64,000 nucleotides of DNA from Vibrio taketomensis. Lineage in GTDB: Bacteria > Pseudomonadota > Gammaproteobacteria > Enterobacterales > Vibrionaceae. Under the pieces are notes generated by a model, which was not told the origin of the DNA, did not search any database, and saw only the letters and a list, made by a program, of their open reading frames with translations. Location: the NCBI RefSeq assembly GCF_009938165.1, contig NZ_AP019649.1, positions 806,001-870,000 on the forward strand. The letters are read 5' to 3'. The translations under genes were made by a program, and so were the position numbers. Positions 56,465 through 64,000 of this stretch are shown here, one piece after another. Position 1 is the first letter of the stretch. The number at the start of each line of letters is the position of its first letter.

Positions 56465-57595
56465 TTGGCAGAATCTGACGGTCAAGAACGTACCGAAGAC
56501 GCCACGCCCAAGCGCTTGCAACAGGCCAAAGAGAAAGGGCAAGTTGCAAGGTCAAAAGAGTTGGCATCGGTATCGGTTTTAATTGCAGGCTCTATCGCCC
56601 TCATGTGGTTTGGCGAGGGTTTGGCGCGCGCGCTGTATCGCATCATGGGGCGGCTGTTTGATTTATCACGAGAAGAAATTTTCGACCAAGCTAAGCTCTT
56701 TGATATCGCGCTAGGCTCGTTGAGTGCATTGCTTTTACCGCTGTTACTGATTCTGGTTATGTTGTTTATTGCGGCAGTAATTGGTGCGGCTGGAGTAGGA
56801 GGGATTAACTTTTCTGCAGAAGCGGCGATGCCTAAATGGTCAAAGATGAACCCACTTAGCGGCCTTAAGCGCATGATTGGCATGCAAAGTTGGGTTGAAC
56901 TGATCAAGTCAATTCTCAAAGTGACGCTCGTTTCGGGAATGGCGTTCTACCTCATCAACGCTGCGAAAGAAGACCTATTTCAATTAAGTTTGGACGTGTT
57001 TCCGCAAAACATTTTCCATGCACTCGATATCTTAATTAACTTTATTTTGCTGATCAGCTGTTCACTGCTGATTGTGGTTGGTATTGATATACCTTTTCAG
57101 ATTTGGCAACACGCCAATCAACTGAAAATGACTAAGCAAGAAGTTAAAGATGAATACAAAGAAACAGAAGGTAAGCCGGAAGTAAAAGGCCGTATTCGTA
57201 TGCTGCAACGGGAGGCCGCTCAGCGTCGAATGATGGCCGAAGTGCCGCAGGCTGATGTTATCGTGACCAACCCAGAGCACTTCTCGGTTGCTTTGCGCTA
57301 TGACCAAAAGAAAGACCGAGCGCCTATCGTGGTTGCCAAAGGTATTGATCATATGGCAATGAAAATTCGGGAAGTGGCGCGCGAACACGATATTTATATC
57401 ATTCCAGCTCCGCCACTTGCTCGTGCACTGTACCATTCAACCGAGCTTGAGCAGCAAATCCCAGATGGCTTATTTACCGCAGTCGCACAGGTGTTGGCTT
57501 ATGTTTTCCAGCTTAAGCAATACCGTAAACGCGGTGGTGAACGGCCAAAACTTAAAGCATCAGAGCTACCGATACCACCAGATTTGAGGAAGTAA
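56465..57595 (+). CDS. flhB: Flagellar export switch protein FlhB, with NPEH autocleavage motif
   Basis: Switch that changes export from hook to filament substrates. The 376-residue protein starts at a TTG (MAESDGQERTEDATPKRLQQ, preceded by GGAGAGA). It has four membrane spans in the first 220 residues, followed by the cytoplasmic domain. The autocleavage motif reads N-P-E-H (IVTNPEHFSVALRYDQ, near residue 270), where NPTH is the common form. The Asn-Pro bond that is cut is intact. It is the last flagellar gene here; flhA and later genes are not adjacent. Confidence 0.96.
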   Translation: MAESDGQERTEDATPKRLQQAKEKGQVARSKELASVSVLIAGSIALMWFGEGLARALYRIMGRLFDLSREEIFDQAKLFDIALGSLSALLLPLLLILVMLFIAAVIGAAGVGGINFSAEAAMPKWSKMNPLSGLKRMIGMQSWVELIKSILKVTLVSGMAFYLINAAKEDLFQLSLDVFPQNIFHALDILINFILLISCSLLIVVGIDIPFQIWQHANQLKMTKQEVKDEYKETEGKPEVKGRIRMLQREAAQRRMMAEVPQADVIVTNPEHFSVALRYDQKKDRAPIVVAKGIDHMAMKIREVAREHDIYIIPAPPLARALYHSTELEQQIPDGLFTAVAQVLAYVFQLKQYRKRGGERPKLKASELPIPPDLRK

Positions 57596-57686
57596 CCATA
57601 AAAGGTTAAAGAGGTTAGGGTACTATGCATTGGTCGATGTGAGTTGACGTAATATCGATTCTGCCATTCTATCTTGATCGGAAGTA

Positions 57687-57732
57687 CGAGTTGGGAATCT
57701 GCTTTTAGTGTTTAAACAAGATCCCCAACTCG
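57687..57732. repeat. 14-bp inverted repeat between flhB and the uvrB-like gene
   Basis: CGAGTTGGGAATCT (57687-57700) and AGATCCCCAACTCG (57719-57732) are inverted copies with one mismatch; in a minus-strand transcript the mismatch becomes a G-U pair. The loop is 18 bases. There is no T run on either side, so it is not a standard terminator. It lies 92 bases after flhB and 36 bases after the uvrB-like stop codon. Confidence 0.75.
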
Positions 57733-57768
57733 GTCGTTTCATATACTTCTAATAGGTTTGCGCTTCAG

Positions 57769-59745
57769 CTACATAAAAATGTATTGTCGATAGAGGCTAT
57801 CAAGTTCTGCTCGAATTCCATCCGCTTCAGCTTGATTGTGCGCGTTGACCGCATCGATCAATTGTTTTTCCCGTTGAGTAATGCGTTGGCATAACCCCTC
57901 GATATTTTGGCAAAACTCAGCGTTATGTGTCGCCTGCTGATGAGCGATATCTACGCTAGAGTCGATTTTTCTTTTTGATGTGGAAGGTGTGATGCCGTGT
58001 TCATGATTGAACGCGATTTGTCTTTCTCGGCGTTGCTGGGATTCATCCATTGCTTGCTGCATTGCCGTTGTGATCTTATCGGCATAAAGAATCGCTTTGC
58101 CATTGGCATTGCGCGCTGCTCTGCCAATGATTTGAATGAGAGCCTCTACAGAGCGCAGAAAGCCTGTATGATCCGCATCTAAAATCGCAACAAGCGAAGC
58201 CTCTGGGATATCTAACCCCTCTCTAAGTAAATTAATCCCGATCAGAACATCGAAATCGCCCGCTCTGAGACCGTTGATTATCGCAACTCGGTCAGATGTT
58301 TTGATATCAGAATGAAGATAGCGAACTCGAATTCCCATTTGTTCCATTGTTTGGTGAAGTTCTTCAGCACTGCGTTTAGTTAATGTCGTCACCAAAGTTC
58401 GTTCTTGCTGTTTGGTGCGCTGTTGAATTTCGCTGATGAGATCATCGAGACAGTGGCTTGATGGTCGTACTTCTACTTCGGGGTCGAGTAATCCTGTCGG
58501 CCGAATTATTTGTTCGATGAAGACATTGCCTGAGCGTTGAATTTCGTATTTGCTTGGTGTCGCTGATACAAAGATGGTTTGGGGTTTGGCTTTCTCAAAT
58601 TCACTAAATGTTAGTGGGCGATTATTTAACGCAGACGGTAATCTAAATCCATAATCAATCAACGTTTCTTTGCGACTACGATCTGATTTTGACATTGCGG
58701 ATATTTGCGGAACCATCACATGAGATTCATCGATAAATACCAGTCCGTCTTTTGGAAGATAGTCCATTAATGTCGTTGGAGGGAGAGAAGGGTCTCGGTC
58801 ATTCAAATAGCAAGCATAGTTTTCAATACCACCACAATAGCCGAGCTGTTGCATCATCTCTACGTCGTGCATACACCTTTCGTAAAGTCGAGCGGCTTCA
58901 GTAAGTCGGTTTTCTGCGTTGAGTTCTGCGACCCGAATTTCCATTTCTGCGAGGATACGTTTACTGGCTTGATGAACGCGATCCATTGATGAAGCATAGA
59001 GAGTTTTAGGTGAGACTTTATAGTGCTCGCAAGCTCTCAATATGTTACCCGTTATGGGGTCAATCCAATTGAGTTCGGTGATTTTTTGATGCTTTATGTC
59101 AATTCGAATCCCATCTTGTGCAGAATCGGCTGGGAATATTTCGACACTATTATTCCTGATGCGAAATTCAGCACGTCGCATCGGAGAGTTGGTGGCTGAA
59201 TATTGAAGTTTTTCGAGTGCTTTGACCAAGCTATTGATGTCTATATCATCACCGACATTTAACGGGATTTGTAAATCTCGATATGTTTGAGGGTCTCCAA
59301 GTCCATAAACAGATGACACCGAAGCGACAACGATGACATCTCGCCGTTCAATTAAAGATTTTGTGGTTGATAAACGTAAGCGCTCGAGTTGTTCGTTAAT
59401 GGCCGAGTCTTTTCGTATGAACCTATCGCTTCCGGGAATATAGACCTCTGGTTGGAAATAGTCATAGTAAGAGACAAAGTACTCCACCGCATTCTCTGGG
59501 AAAAAACGTTGCATTTCACTGTAGAGTTGAGAAGCGAGAGTTTTATTGTGAGCGAGGATTAAGGTCGGTCTTTGTAATCGATGAATAATGTTTGCCATGG
59601 TAAAGGTTTTACCAGACCCCGTGACCCCTTTGAGAGTCTGATGCGTTTTCCTTTCATCAATACCAGCGATTAGACGCGCGATGGCTTCGGGCTGATCGCC
59701 TGAAGGTGGATAAGCAGAATGTAAGATAAACAGTTCTTTAGACAT
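57769..59745 (-). CDS. UvrB-family excinuclease subunit, probable divergent paralog
   Basis: A full-length (658-residue) DNA-damage-recognition helicase of the UvrB family. Walker A GVTGSGKT is at 40-47, the damage-probing beta-hairpin begins YYDYFQPEVYIP near 93, the DESH box lies in FIDESHVMVPQ near 340, and motifs V-VI read GINLLREGLDIPEASLVAIL and IIGRAARNANGKAILY. A shortened linker and a UVR-like C-terminal helix pair (AEADGIRAELDSLYRQY) follow. The hairpin tyrosine equivalent to Tyr96 of Bacillus UvrB is Phe97. Many positions differ from the usual Vibrio UvrB, so a second copy is likely. It sits alone, on the opposite strand, between flhB and smrB. Confidence 0.9.
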   Translation of the reverse strand: MSKELFILHSAYPPSGDQPEAIARLIAGIDERKTHQTLKGVTGSGKTFTMANIIHRLQRPTLILAHNKTLASQLYSEMQRFFPENAVEYFVSYYDYFQPEVYIPGSDRFIRKDSAINEQLERLRLSTTKSLIERRDVIVVASVSSVYGLGDPQTYRDLQIPLNVGDDIDINSLVKALEKLQYSATNSPMRRAEFRIRNNSVEIFPADSAQDGIRIDIKHQKITELNWIDPITGNILRACEHYKVSPKTLYASSMDRVHQASKRILAEMEIRVAELNAENRLTEAARLYERCMHDVEMMQQLGYCGGIENYACYLNDRDPSLPPTTLMDYLPKDGLVFIDESHVMVPQISAMSKSDRSRKETLIDYGFRLPSALNNRPLTFSEFEKAKPQTIFVSATPSKYEIQRSGNVFIEQIIRPTGLLDPEVEVRPSSHCLDDLISEIQQRTKQQERTLVTTLTKRSAEELHQTMEQMGIRVRYLHSDIKTSDRVAIINGLRAGDFDVLIGINLLREGLDIPEASLVAILDADHTGFLRSVEALIQIIGRAARNANGKAILYADKITTAMQQAMDESQQRRERQIAFNHEHGITPSTSKRKIDSSVDIAHQQATHNAEFCQNIEGLCQRITQREKQLIDAVNAHNQAEADGIRAELDSLYRQYIFM

Positions 59746-59757
59746 AGGTTTGGTACC

Positions 59758-59773
59758 TTGTAGCTGTGTACAA
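59758..59773 (-). promoter_or_regulatory. Candidate operator upstream of the uvrB-like gene
   Basis: TTGTA-N6-TACAA is a 16-base dyad centred 20 bases before the uvrB-like start codon, a place where a bound repressor would block expression. It does not match the LexA consensus CTGT-N8-ACAG. Function is inferred. Confidence 0.35.
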
Positions 59774-60017
59774 AGAAAGTAGACAAGCCTAATACGTGAT
59801 TTACCTAGTAAACGGACACTAAAAGTTGGTGATACAGCATAATGGGATGTCTAGTTATTATGTTTAGACCACACCAATGGGACCCATAATGTGGCTGATA
59901 TAACAACAAGATTAGTACACAATGACGGTAGGTGTTGTCGGTACTGCATTGAGTGAGGAAGGGTAGACGCTTTGCTGGACGTCATGAGTGTAAATGGAGT
60001 GTTCGTAGGCCATTTCA

Positions 60018-60054
60018 CACGATAGCACGGTAAGAGGGACACCGTACTATCGTG
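60018..60054. repeat. 14-bp inverted repeat after smrB
   Basis: CACGATAGCACGGT (60018-60031) and ACCGTACTATCGTG (60041-60054) are inverted copies with one mismatch that becomes G-U in a minus-strand transcript; the loop is 9 bases. It begins 16 bases after the smrB stop codon. No T run follows, so it may be a stabilising 3' hairpin or part of the uvrB insertion boundary. Confidence 0.75.
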
Positions 60055-60070
60055 AGATAGTGAAGGTGTT

Positions 60071-60601
60071 TTACTTCTCCGGAATTGAAAGTAACACCAA
60101 TAGTGCACCATCACCGCCAAATTCGAGAGGTGCTTGGTGGAAAGCCATCACATCTGGATGTTGAGCCAGCCAGAGCGGCGCTTTCTGTTTAAGAATGTGT
60201 TTGCCAATACCGTGCTGAACGCATGCACAATGCACTTCATTTTTTATGCAGTAGGCGATCATTGCGCCTAGTTCACGTTTGGCTTCTTGTTGAGTCATAC
60301 CGTGCATATCTAAAAATACGTCAGGCACATAAACGCCACGACGTAATCTTTTTACTTCATAAGTAGATACATCATCTCGAGCATAGCGGGTTGGCCCCTC
60401 TTCGCTGAGCCTTGGCACGAACTCATCCGAGAAATAAAACTCTGCATCGCTGCTTTCGCGTGCAGTTCGCTTAATTTCTTTTTGCTTAGTATTTTTTTTT
60501 GGTTGCTGGACTATGGTATCCTGTGGCAACTTTTTTACGCCTTGCACTGCATCCCGAAAAAGGGCGAAATCGTCGTCGGCGTCGATGTCTTTTTTGCTCA
60601 T
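60071..60601 (-). CDS. smrB: Ribosome rescue endonuclease SmrB
   Basis: Smr-domain nuclease that cuts mRNA between collided ribosomes. The family start MSKKDIDADDDFALFRDAVQ at ATG 60601 gives 176 residues; the open frame begins 33 bases earlier. The Smr domain has the LDMHGMTQQEAKREL (LDxH) motif near residue 101 and VQHGIGKHILKQ (HGxG) near 133. It is divergent from prmB, the order conserved in gammaproteobacteria. Confidence 0.94.
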   Translation of the reverse strand: MSKKDIDADDDFALFRDAVQGVKKLPQDTIVQQPKKNTKQKEIKRTARESSDAEFYFSDEFVPRLSEEGPTRYARDDVSTYEVKRLRRGVYVPDVFLDMHGMTQQEAKRELGAMIAYCIKNEVHCACVQHGIGKHILKQKAPLWLAQHPDVMAFHQAPLEFGGDGALLVLLSIPEK

Positions 60602-60673
60602 GGGTATAAAATAGATGTTGTTTAGCATCGCCAATTTAAGTTTGCAGTATTGTAGCGCTTTTCGGAGACAATT

Positions 60674-61606
60674 TTGGATAAGATTTTTGTAGAAGAAGCA
60701 GTATCAGAATTACATACGCTTCAAGATATGATTCGTTGGACAGTAAGTCGTTTTAACGCTGCTAACCTTTTCTACGGTCACGGTACAGATAACGCATGGG
60801 ATGAAGCGGTTCAGCTTATCCTGCCAACGCTATATCTACCAATCGATGTGCCTCCGCATGTGCTGAATTCGCGCCTAACAACTAGCGAACGTATGCGTAT
60901 TGTTGAGCGTGTAGTAAAACGTATTAATGAGCGTACACCAACCGCTTACCTAACTAACAAAGCTTGGTTCTGTGGTCTTGAATTCTTTGTGGATGAGCGC
61001 GTATTAGTGCCACGTTCACCAATTGGTGAGCTTATCCAAGCTGAATTCCAACCTTGGTTAATCGAAGAGCCAACTCGCATCATGGATCTGTGTACTGGTA
61101 GTGGTTGTATCGCAATTGCATGCGCTCACGCTTTCCCAGATGCTGAAGTCGATGCGATTGATATCTCTACCGATGCTCTACAAGTGGCTGAGCAAAACAT
61201 TCAAGATCACGGCATGGAACAACAAGTTTTCCCTATCCGTTCTGATCTGTTCCGCGATTTAGCCAAAGAGCAGTACAACATTATAGTGACTAACCCGCCA
61301 TACGTTGATGCGGAAGACATGAACAGTCTGCCAGAAGAGTTCACTCACGAGCCAGAACTTGGTCTAGCTGCGGGTACTGACGGTCTAAAATTGGTACGTC
61401 GTATTTTAGCCAATGCACCAGACTACCTAACGGAGCAAGGTATTTTGATCTGTGAAGTAGGTAACTCAATGGTACATATGATGGAGCAATACCCTCATAT
61501 TCCATTTACTTGGTTAGAGTTTGAAAACGGCGGTCACGGCGTATTCCTACTTACACGCGACCAATTGGTTGAATGTGCTGAAGATTTTAAATTGTACAAA
61601 GACTAA
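60674..61606 (+). CDS. prmB: 50S ribosomal protein L3 N5-glutamine methyltransferase PrmB
   Basis: Methylates a glutamine of ribosomal protein L3 during 50S assembly. The 310-residue protein has the SAM motif [20 protein letters not shown] near residue 138 and the catalytic NPPY in [13 protein letters not shown] near 210. The start is a TTG at 60674 with a good ribosome site (CGGAGAC). An intrinsic terminator follows; aroC lies 225 bases downstream. Confidence 0.95.
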   Translation: MDKIFVEEAVSELHTLQDMIRWTVSRFNAANLFYGHGTDNAWDEAVQLILPTLYLPIDVPPHVLNSRLTTSERMRIVERVVKRINERTPTAYLTNKAWFCGLEFFVDERVLVPRSPIGELIQAEFQPWLIEEPTRIMDLCTGSGCIAIACAHAFPDAEVDAIDISTDALQVAEQNIQDHGMEQQVFPIRSDLFRDLAKEQYNIIVTNPPYVDAEDMNSLPEEFTHEPELGLAAGTDGLKLVRRILANAPDYLTEQGILICEVGNSMVHMMEQYPHIPFTWLEFENGGHGVFLLTRDQLVECAEDFKLYKD

Positions 61607-61629
61607 TTTGTTGCAATTTATGTAAACGA

Positions 61630-61656
61630 AACGCCATGCAAATGCATGGCGTTTTT
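61630..61656 (+). terminator. Intrinsic terminator of prmB
   Basis: AACGCCATGCA pairs perfectly with TGCATGGCGTT around a 2-base loop, then TTT. It lies 23 bases after the prmB stop codon. Confidence 0.9.
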
Positions 61657-61831
61657 GTATCTATAACTTGTCATCTGCGATCTGTGGATGCGTAAAAACA
61701 TAAAGCCAGAAAGTTAAATTTGTTGTGGTTTAGGGGTTTACTTCAATTCGTAATAAAGCGACTATGAAACCACGAATAACAGGAAGGTAGGCTGCAAACA
61801 GGGTTTTTGCAGCGATAATATTGGGGATGTA

Positions 61832-62917
61832 ATGGCAGGAAATAGTATCGGACAACACTTTCGAGTGACGACATTCGGAGAAAGTCACGGTATCGCACTA
61901 GGATGTATCGTCGACGGTTGCCCTCCGGGGTTGGAAATTTCAGAAGAAATGATTCAGGTGGATCTTGATCGTCGCCGTCCGGGCACATCACGTTATACCA
62001 CTGCACGTCGCGAACCAGACCAAGTGAAAATTCTGTCGGGTGTGTTTGAAGGCAAAACCACCGGTACGTCGATCGGATTGCTGATTGAAAATACCGATCA
62101 ACGCTCTAAAGACTATTCTGATATCAAAGATAAATTCCGCCCGGGTCATGCGGATTACACTTACCACCAAAAATATGGCATTCGTGATTATCGTGGTGGC
62201 GGCCGTTCGTCAGCACGAGAAACGGCGATGCGTGTCGCAGCTGGCGCGATTGCTAAGCAATACCTTAAACAAGAATTTGGTGTTGAAGTACGCGCATACT
62301 TATCACAAATGGGTGATGTCGCGATCGATAAAGTGGATTGGAACGAAATCGAAAACAACCCGTTTTTTAGCCCAGATGCCGATAAAGTTGACGCTTTCGA
62401 TCAGTTAATTCGGGATTTGAAAAAGCAGGGTGATTCTATCGGGGCCAAGATTCAAGTGGTGGCGACGAATGTACCTGTCGGTTTAGGTGAGCCAGTATTT
62501 GACCGTTTAGATGCAGACATTGCGCATGCGCTAATGAGCATCAATGCGGTGAAAGGGGTGGAGATTGGTGATGGTTTCGATGTGGTGCAGCAAAAAGGCA
62601 GCGAACATCGCGATACACTTTCACCACAAGGTTTTGGTAGTAACCACGCTGGTGGCATTTTAGGTGGTATTTCAACCGGGCAAGATATTGTGGCCAATAT
62701 TGCGCTTAAACCAACCTCAAGTATTACCGTGCCGGGTGAAACCATCGACCGCCAAGGTCAACCGACTGAGCTGATTACTAAAGGCCGTCACGACCCATGT
62801 GTGGGTATTCGCGCGGTGCCAATTGCTGAAGCAATGCTGGCGATTGTGGTAATGGATCATCTACTGCGCCATCGCGGACAAAACCATGGTGTAGCGACGG
62901 AAACGCCCCATATCTAG
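61832..62917 (+). CDS. aroC: Chorismate synthase
   Basis: Last enzyme of the shikimate pathway; it makes chorismate from EPSP with reduced FMN. The 361-residue protein starts [20 protein letters not shown], contains [14 protein letters not shown] near 49, the flavin-site block [18 protein letters not shown] near 123 and [17 protein letters not shown] near 315. Length and motifs are standard. The prmB-aroC-epmC order is typical of Vibrio and E. coli. Confidence 0.98.
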   Translation: MAGNSIGQHFRVTTFGESHGIALGCIVDGCPPGLEISEEMIQVDLDRRRPGTSRYTTARREPDQVKILSGVFEGKTTGTSIGLLIENTDQRSKDYSDIKDKFRPGHADYTYHQKYGIRDYRGGGRSSARETAMRVAAGAIAKQYLKQEFGVEVRAYLSQMGDVAIDKVDWNEIENNPFFSPDADKVDAFDQLIRDLKKQGDSIGAKIQVVATNVPVGLGEPVFDRLDADIAHALMSINAVKGVEIGDGFDVVQQKGSEHRDTLSPQGFGSNHAGGILGGISTGQDIVANIALKPTSSITVPGETIDRQGQPTELITKGRHDPCVGIRAVPIAEAMLAIVVMDHLLRHRGQNHGVATETPHI

Positions 62918-62940
62918 AGTTAGCCTCTAAATAGATAAAT

Positions 62941-62969
62941 AAAAAGCCAATCAAGAGATTGGCTTTTTT
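62941..62969. terminator. Bidirectional terminator between aroC and the TRIC gene
   Basis: AAAAAGCCAATC pairs with GATTGGCTTTTTT around a 4-base loop. It lies between two convergent genes with A and T runs on the two sides. Confidence 0.92.
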
Positions 62970-62995
62970 GATCGTTTGGTCATGGATGTTGGTAA

Positions 62996-63619
62996 TTAAT
63001 GCAGTGGCTCATCCGCTTCTAGATTGAAAGACGGTAAGCGCCACTTAAAGCGCACTGCCGCCATACGCATCAGATAACCGACGATCAAAGTGACGATCGT
63101 TGCGGTAACATCATCAACGGCATACTCAAGTAGTACTAGATATAAACCGGAAGCCACCAGTGAAACCGAAGCATAGAGTTCTTGATGTAGCACTAGCGGG
63201 GTTTGACGACAAATTAGGTCACGTAGCAATCCACCGAAAACGCCAGTCACAAGCGCTGCCACCATACAAATCCCTGGGTGTAGGCTCATACCTAACGCCA
63301 CTTTAGTACCGATAATACTAAAGACAATTAGACCAAGCGCATCTAGGCGGATAAATAGGCCTTTGAACTTAATGACCCATTTAGCCAAGCCAGTTGTCAG
63401 TACCCCAGCAATACAGGTGATTGCAAGGTATTCAGGGTGTTTTACCCAACCTAATGGATAGTGCCCAAGTAGAATATCGCGCACGGTACCACCGCCGATA
63501 GCGGTCGCACTCGCAACGAGCATAACGCCAAACCAATCCATTTTACGGCGACCTGCGCTGAGCGCACCTGTCATCGCTTCTGCAGTAATACCAATAATGT
63601 ACAACACACTTAGCAGCAT
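62996..63619 (-). CDS. Trimeric intracellular cation channel family protein (YadS/UPF0126)
   Basis: A 207-residue membrane protein built from two UPF0126 repeats, each with about three membrane spans. The repeat signatures are ASATAIGGGTVRDILLGHYP (near 33) and VTGVFGGLLRDLICRQTPLV (near 119). This is the bacterial TRIC channel family; cation transport is known for relatives, but the substrate here is not shown (amino-acid-linked roles have also been proposed). Convergent with aroC. Confidence 0.9.
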   Translation of the reverse strand: MLLSVLYIIGITAEAMTGALSAGRRKMDWFGVMLVASATAIGGGTVRDILLGHYPLGWVKHPEYLAITCIAGVLTTGLAKWVIKFKGLFIRLDALGLIVFSIIGTKVALGMSLHPGICMVAALVTGVFGGLLRDLICRQTPLVLHQELYASVSLVASGLYLVLLEYAVDDVTATIVTLIVGYLMRMAAVRFKWRLPSFNLEADEPLH

Positions 63620-63885
63620 AACGATTACTCTACTTAACTTGAAACGGGAGAGAAGAATCAGATGTGGCGATTAGAGTTGCCCCATCTTATAAAATAAGGC
63701 GTGAGTGTAGTGGTTTTAGATTGGAAAAACGAATGAGATTTGTTGGTGACGAAAACGATGTATGAATAAATTTTACTAATGACAAAGGTGAAATAGTCGA
63801 TATGAATAATCCAAACAAGGATTTTGCAATCCTCACTAAAAGTGCGAGAATGCGCGCGCTGTAACAGTTTTTATATCAAGCGACC

Positions 63886-64000
63886 ATGACACACAATTAC
63901 CAAGATCTCATCAATATCTTTAATGATACTTTTTACTCTAGCTTTAATACTAAGTTAGAGCTTGGCGGCGACGAGCCGATTTATCTACCGGCAGATGCCG
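63886..64000 (+). CDS. epmC: Elongation factor P hydroxylase EpmC (start only; truncated by window edge)
   Basis: Only the first 38 codons are in the window. The ATG at 63886 gives MTHNYQDLINIFNDTFYSSF followed by NTKLELGGDEPIYLPADA; the GDDEPIYLPAD-type block is characteristic of EpmC (YfcM), which hydroxylates the beta-lysylated lysine of EF-P. Position downstream of aroC supports this. The ribosome site is weak. Confidence 0.88.
   Translation, partial: MTHNYQDLINIFNDTFYSSFNTKLELGGDEPIYLPADA

Larger units (their letters stand above)
59746..60070. other. 325-base non-coding gap upstream of the uvrB-like gene
   Basis: No gene is supported. It holds a short palindrome TTGTA-N6-TACAA at 59758-59773, some AT-rich partial inverted repeats around 59840-59900, and the large inverted repeat at 60018-60054. 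No complete insertion-sequence end was recognised. Confidence 0.5.

Noticed and set aside
59758..59773. LexA (SOS) box upstream of the uvrB-like gene
   Set aside because: The dyad is TTGTA-N6-TACAA and lacks the required CTGT-N8-ACAG core.
59806..59830. Insertion-sequence end near the uvrB-like gene (AAACGGACACTAAAAG)
   Set aside because: It looks loosely like some IS3-group ends, but I find no matching end, target duplication or transposase within the window.
59851..60120. 89-residue open frame on the minus strand between smrB and the uvrB-like gene
   Set aside because: It begins inside smrB in another frame, crosses the inverted repeat, and has a composition unlike a real protein.
1..64000. 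CRISPR arrays, tRNA or rRNA genes
   Set aside because: No regularly spaced repeats, no cloverleaf with a TTCRA-type T-loop, and no rRNA blocks were noticed on either strand.

Overview
The window is a contiguous piece of a gammaproteobacterial chromosome, almost certainly a Vibrio (family Vibrionaceae). The genus call rests on the Na+-type motor genes pomA/pomB, a three-tier flagellar regulator set FlrA/FlrB/FlrC, three tandem flagellin genes followed by flaG-fliD-flaI-fliS, and several small families (DUF3301/DUF3549, DUF2310, DUF2897, DUF2919, DUF2956) that occur together in Vibrionales. I cannot fix the species from the sequence alone. Gene density is high. I see no tRNA, rRNA, CRISPR array, complete insertion sequence or prophage.

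Layout. 1-3.4 kb: end of the TCA operon (sucB partial, sucC, sucD). 3.5-7.2 kb: small accessory and housekeeping genes (KfrA-like small protein, GNAT acetyltransferase, DUF3301/DUF3549 pair, yqcC-truC). 7.3-10.3 kb: isoprenoid operon xseB-ispA-dxs on the minus strand. 10.6-12.3 kb: pomAB behind a sigma-28-type promoter. 12.5-17.4 kb: thiI, the GcvB small RNA divergent from its regulator gene gcvA, then a hydrolase, a DUF423 gene and rlmM, which carries a one-base frameshift. 17.5-25.9 kb: minus-strand block of DUF2076, xni, ppnN, a GGDEF protein, a TPR protein with a degenerate GGDEF domain, and queF. 26-32.9 kb: syd, zinc-ribbon DUF2310, a lipoprotein, dapE with a M15 peptidase, an ArsC-like protein, a small winged-helix protein, and a Dyp peroxidase.

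33.1-57.6 kb is one of the major polar flagellar loci: three flagellins, each with its own sigma-28-type promoter; flaG-fliD-flaI-fliS; flrA; flrBC behind a sigma-54 promoter; fliEFGHIJ behind a sigma-54 promoter; and fliKLMNOPQR-flhB behind a third sigma-54 promoter. This matches the known hierarchy in which FlrA (class I) with RpoN drives flrBC (class II), FlrC with RpoN drives basal-body operons (class III), and FliA drives late flagellins and motor genes (class IV). The pomAB promoter ties the stator genes 20 kb away into the same regulon.

57.7-64 kb: a complete but divergent UvrB-family gene lies on the minus strand between flhB and smrB, flanked by two strong inverted repeats; then smrB divergent from prmB, aroC, a TRIC-type membrane protein and the start of epmC.

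The most notable observations are: the uvrB-like gene with a Tyr-to-Phe change in the damage-probing hairpin; two separate single-A deletions (rlmM near its start, fliS near its end) that each break an otherwise standard protein; the GcvB gene recognised from conserved blocks; sigma-28 and sigma-54 promoters that explain the flagellar gene layout; a GGA-rich leader on the flagellin gene with the most highly-expressed-looking codon use; and an NPEH instead of NPTH cleavage motif in FlhB.
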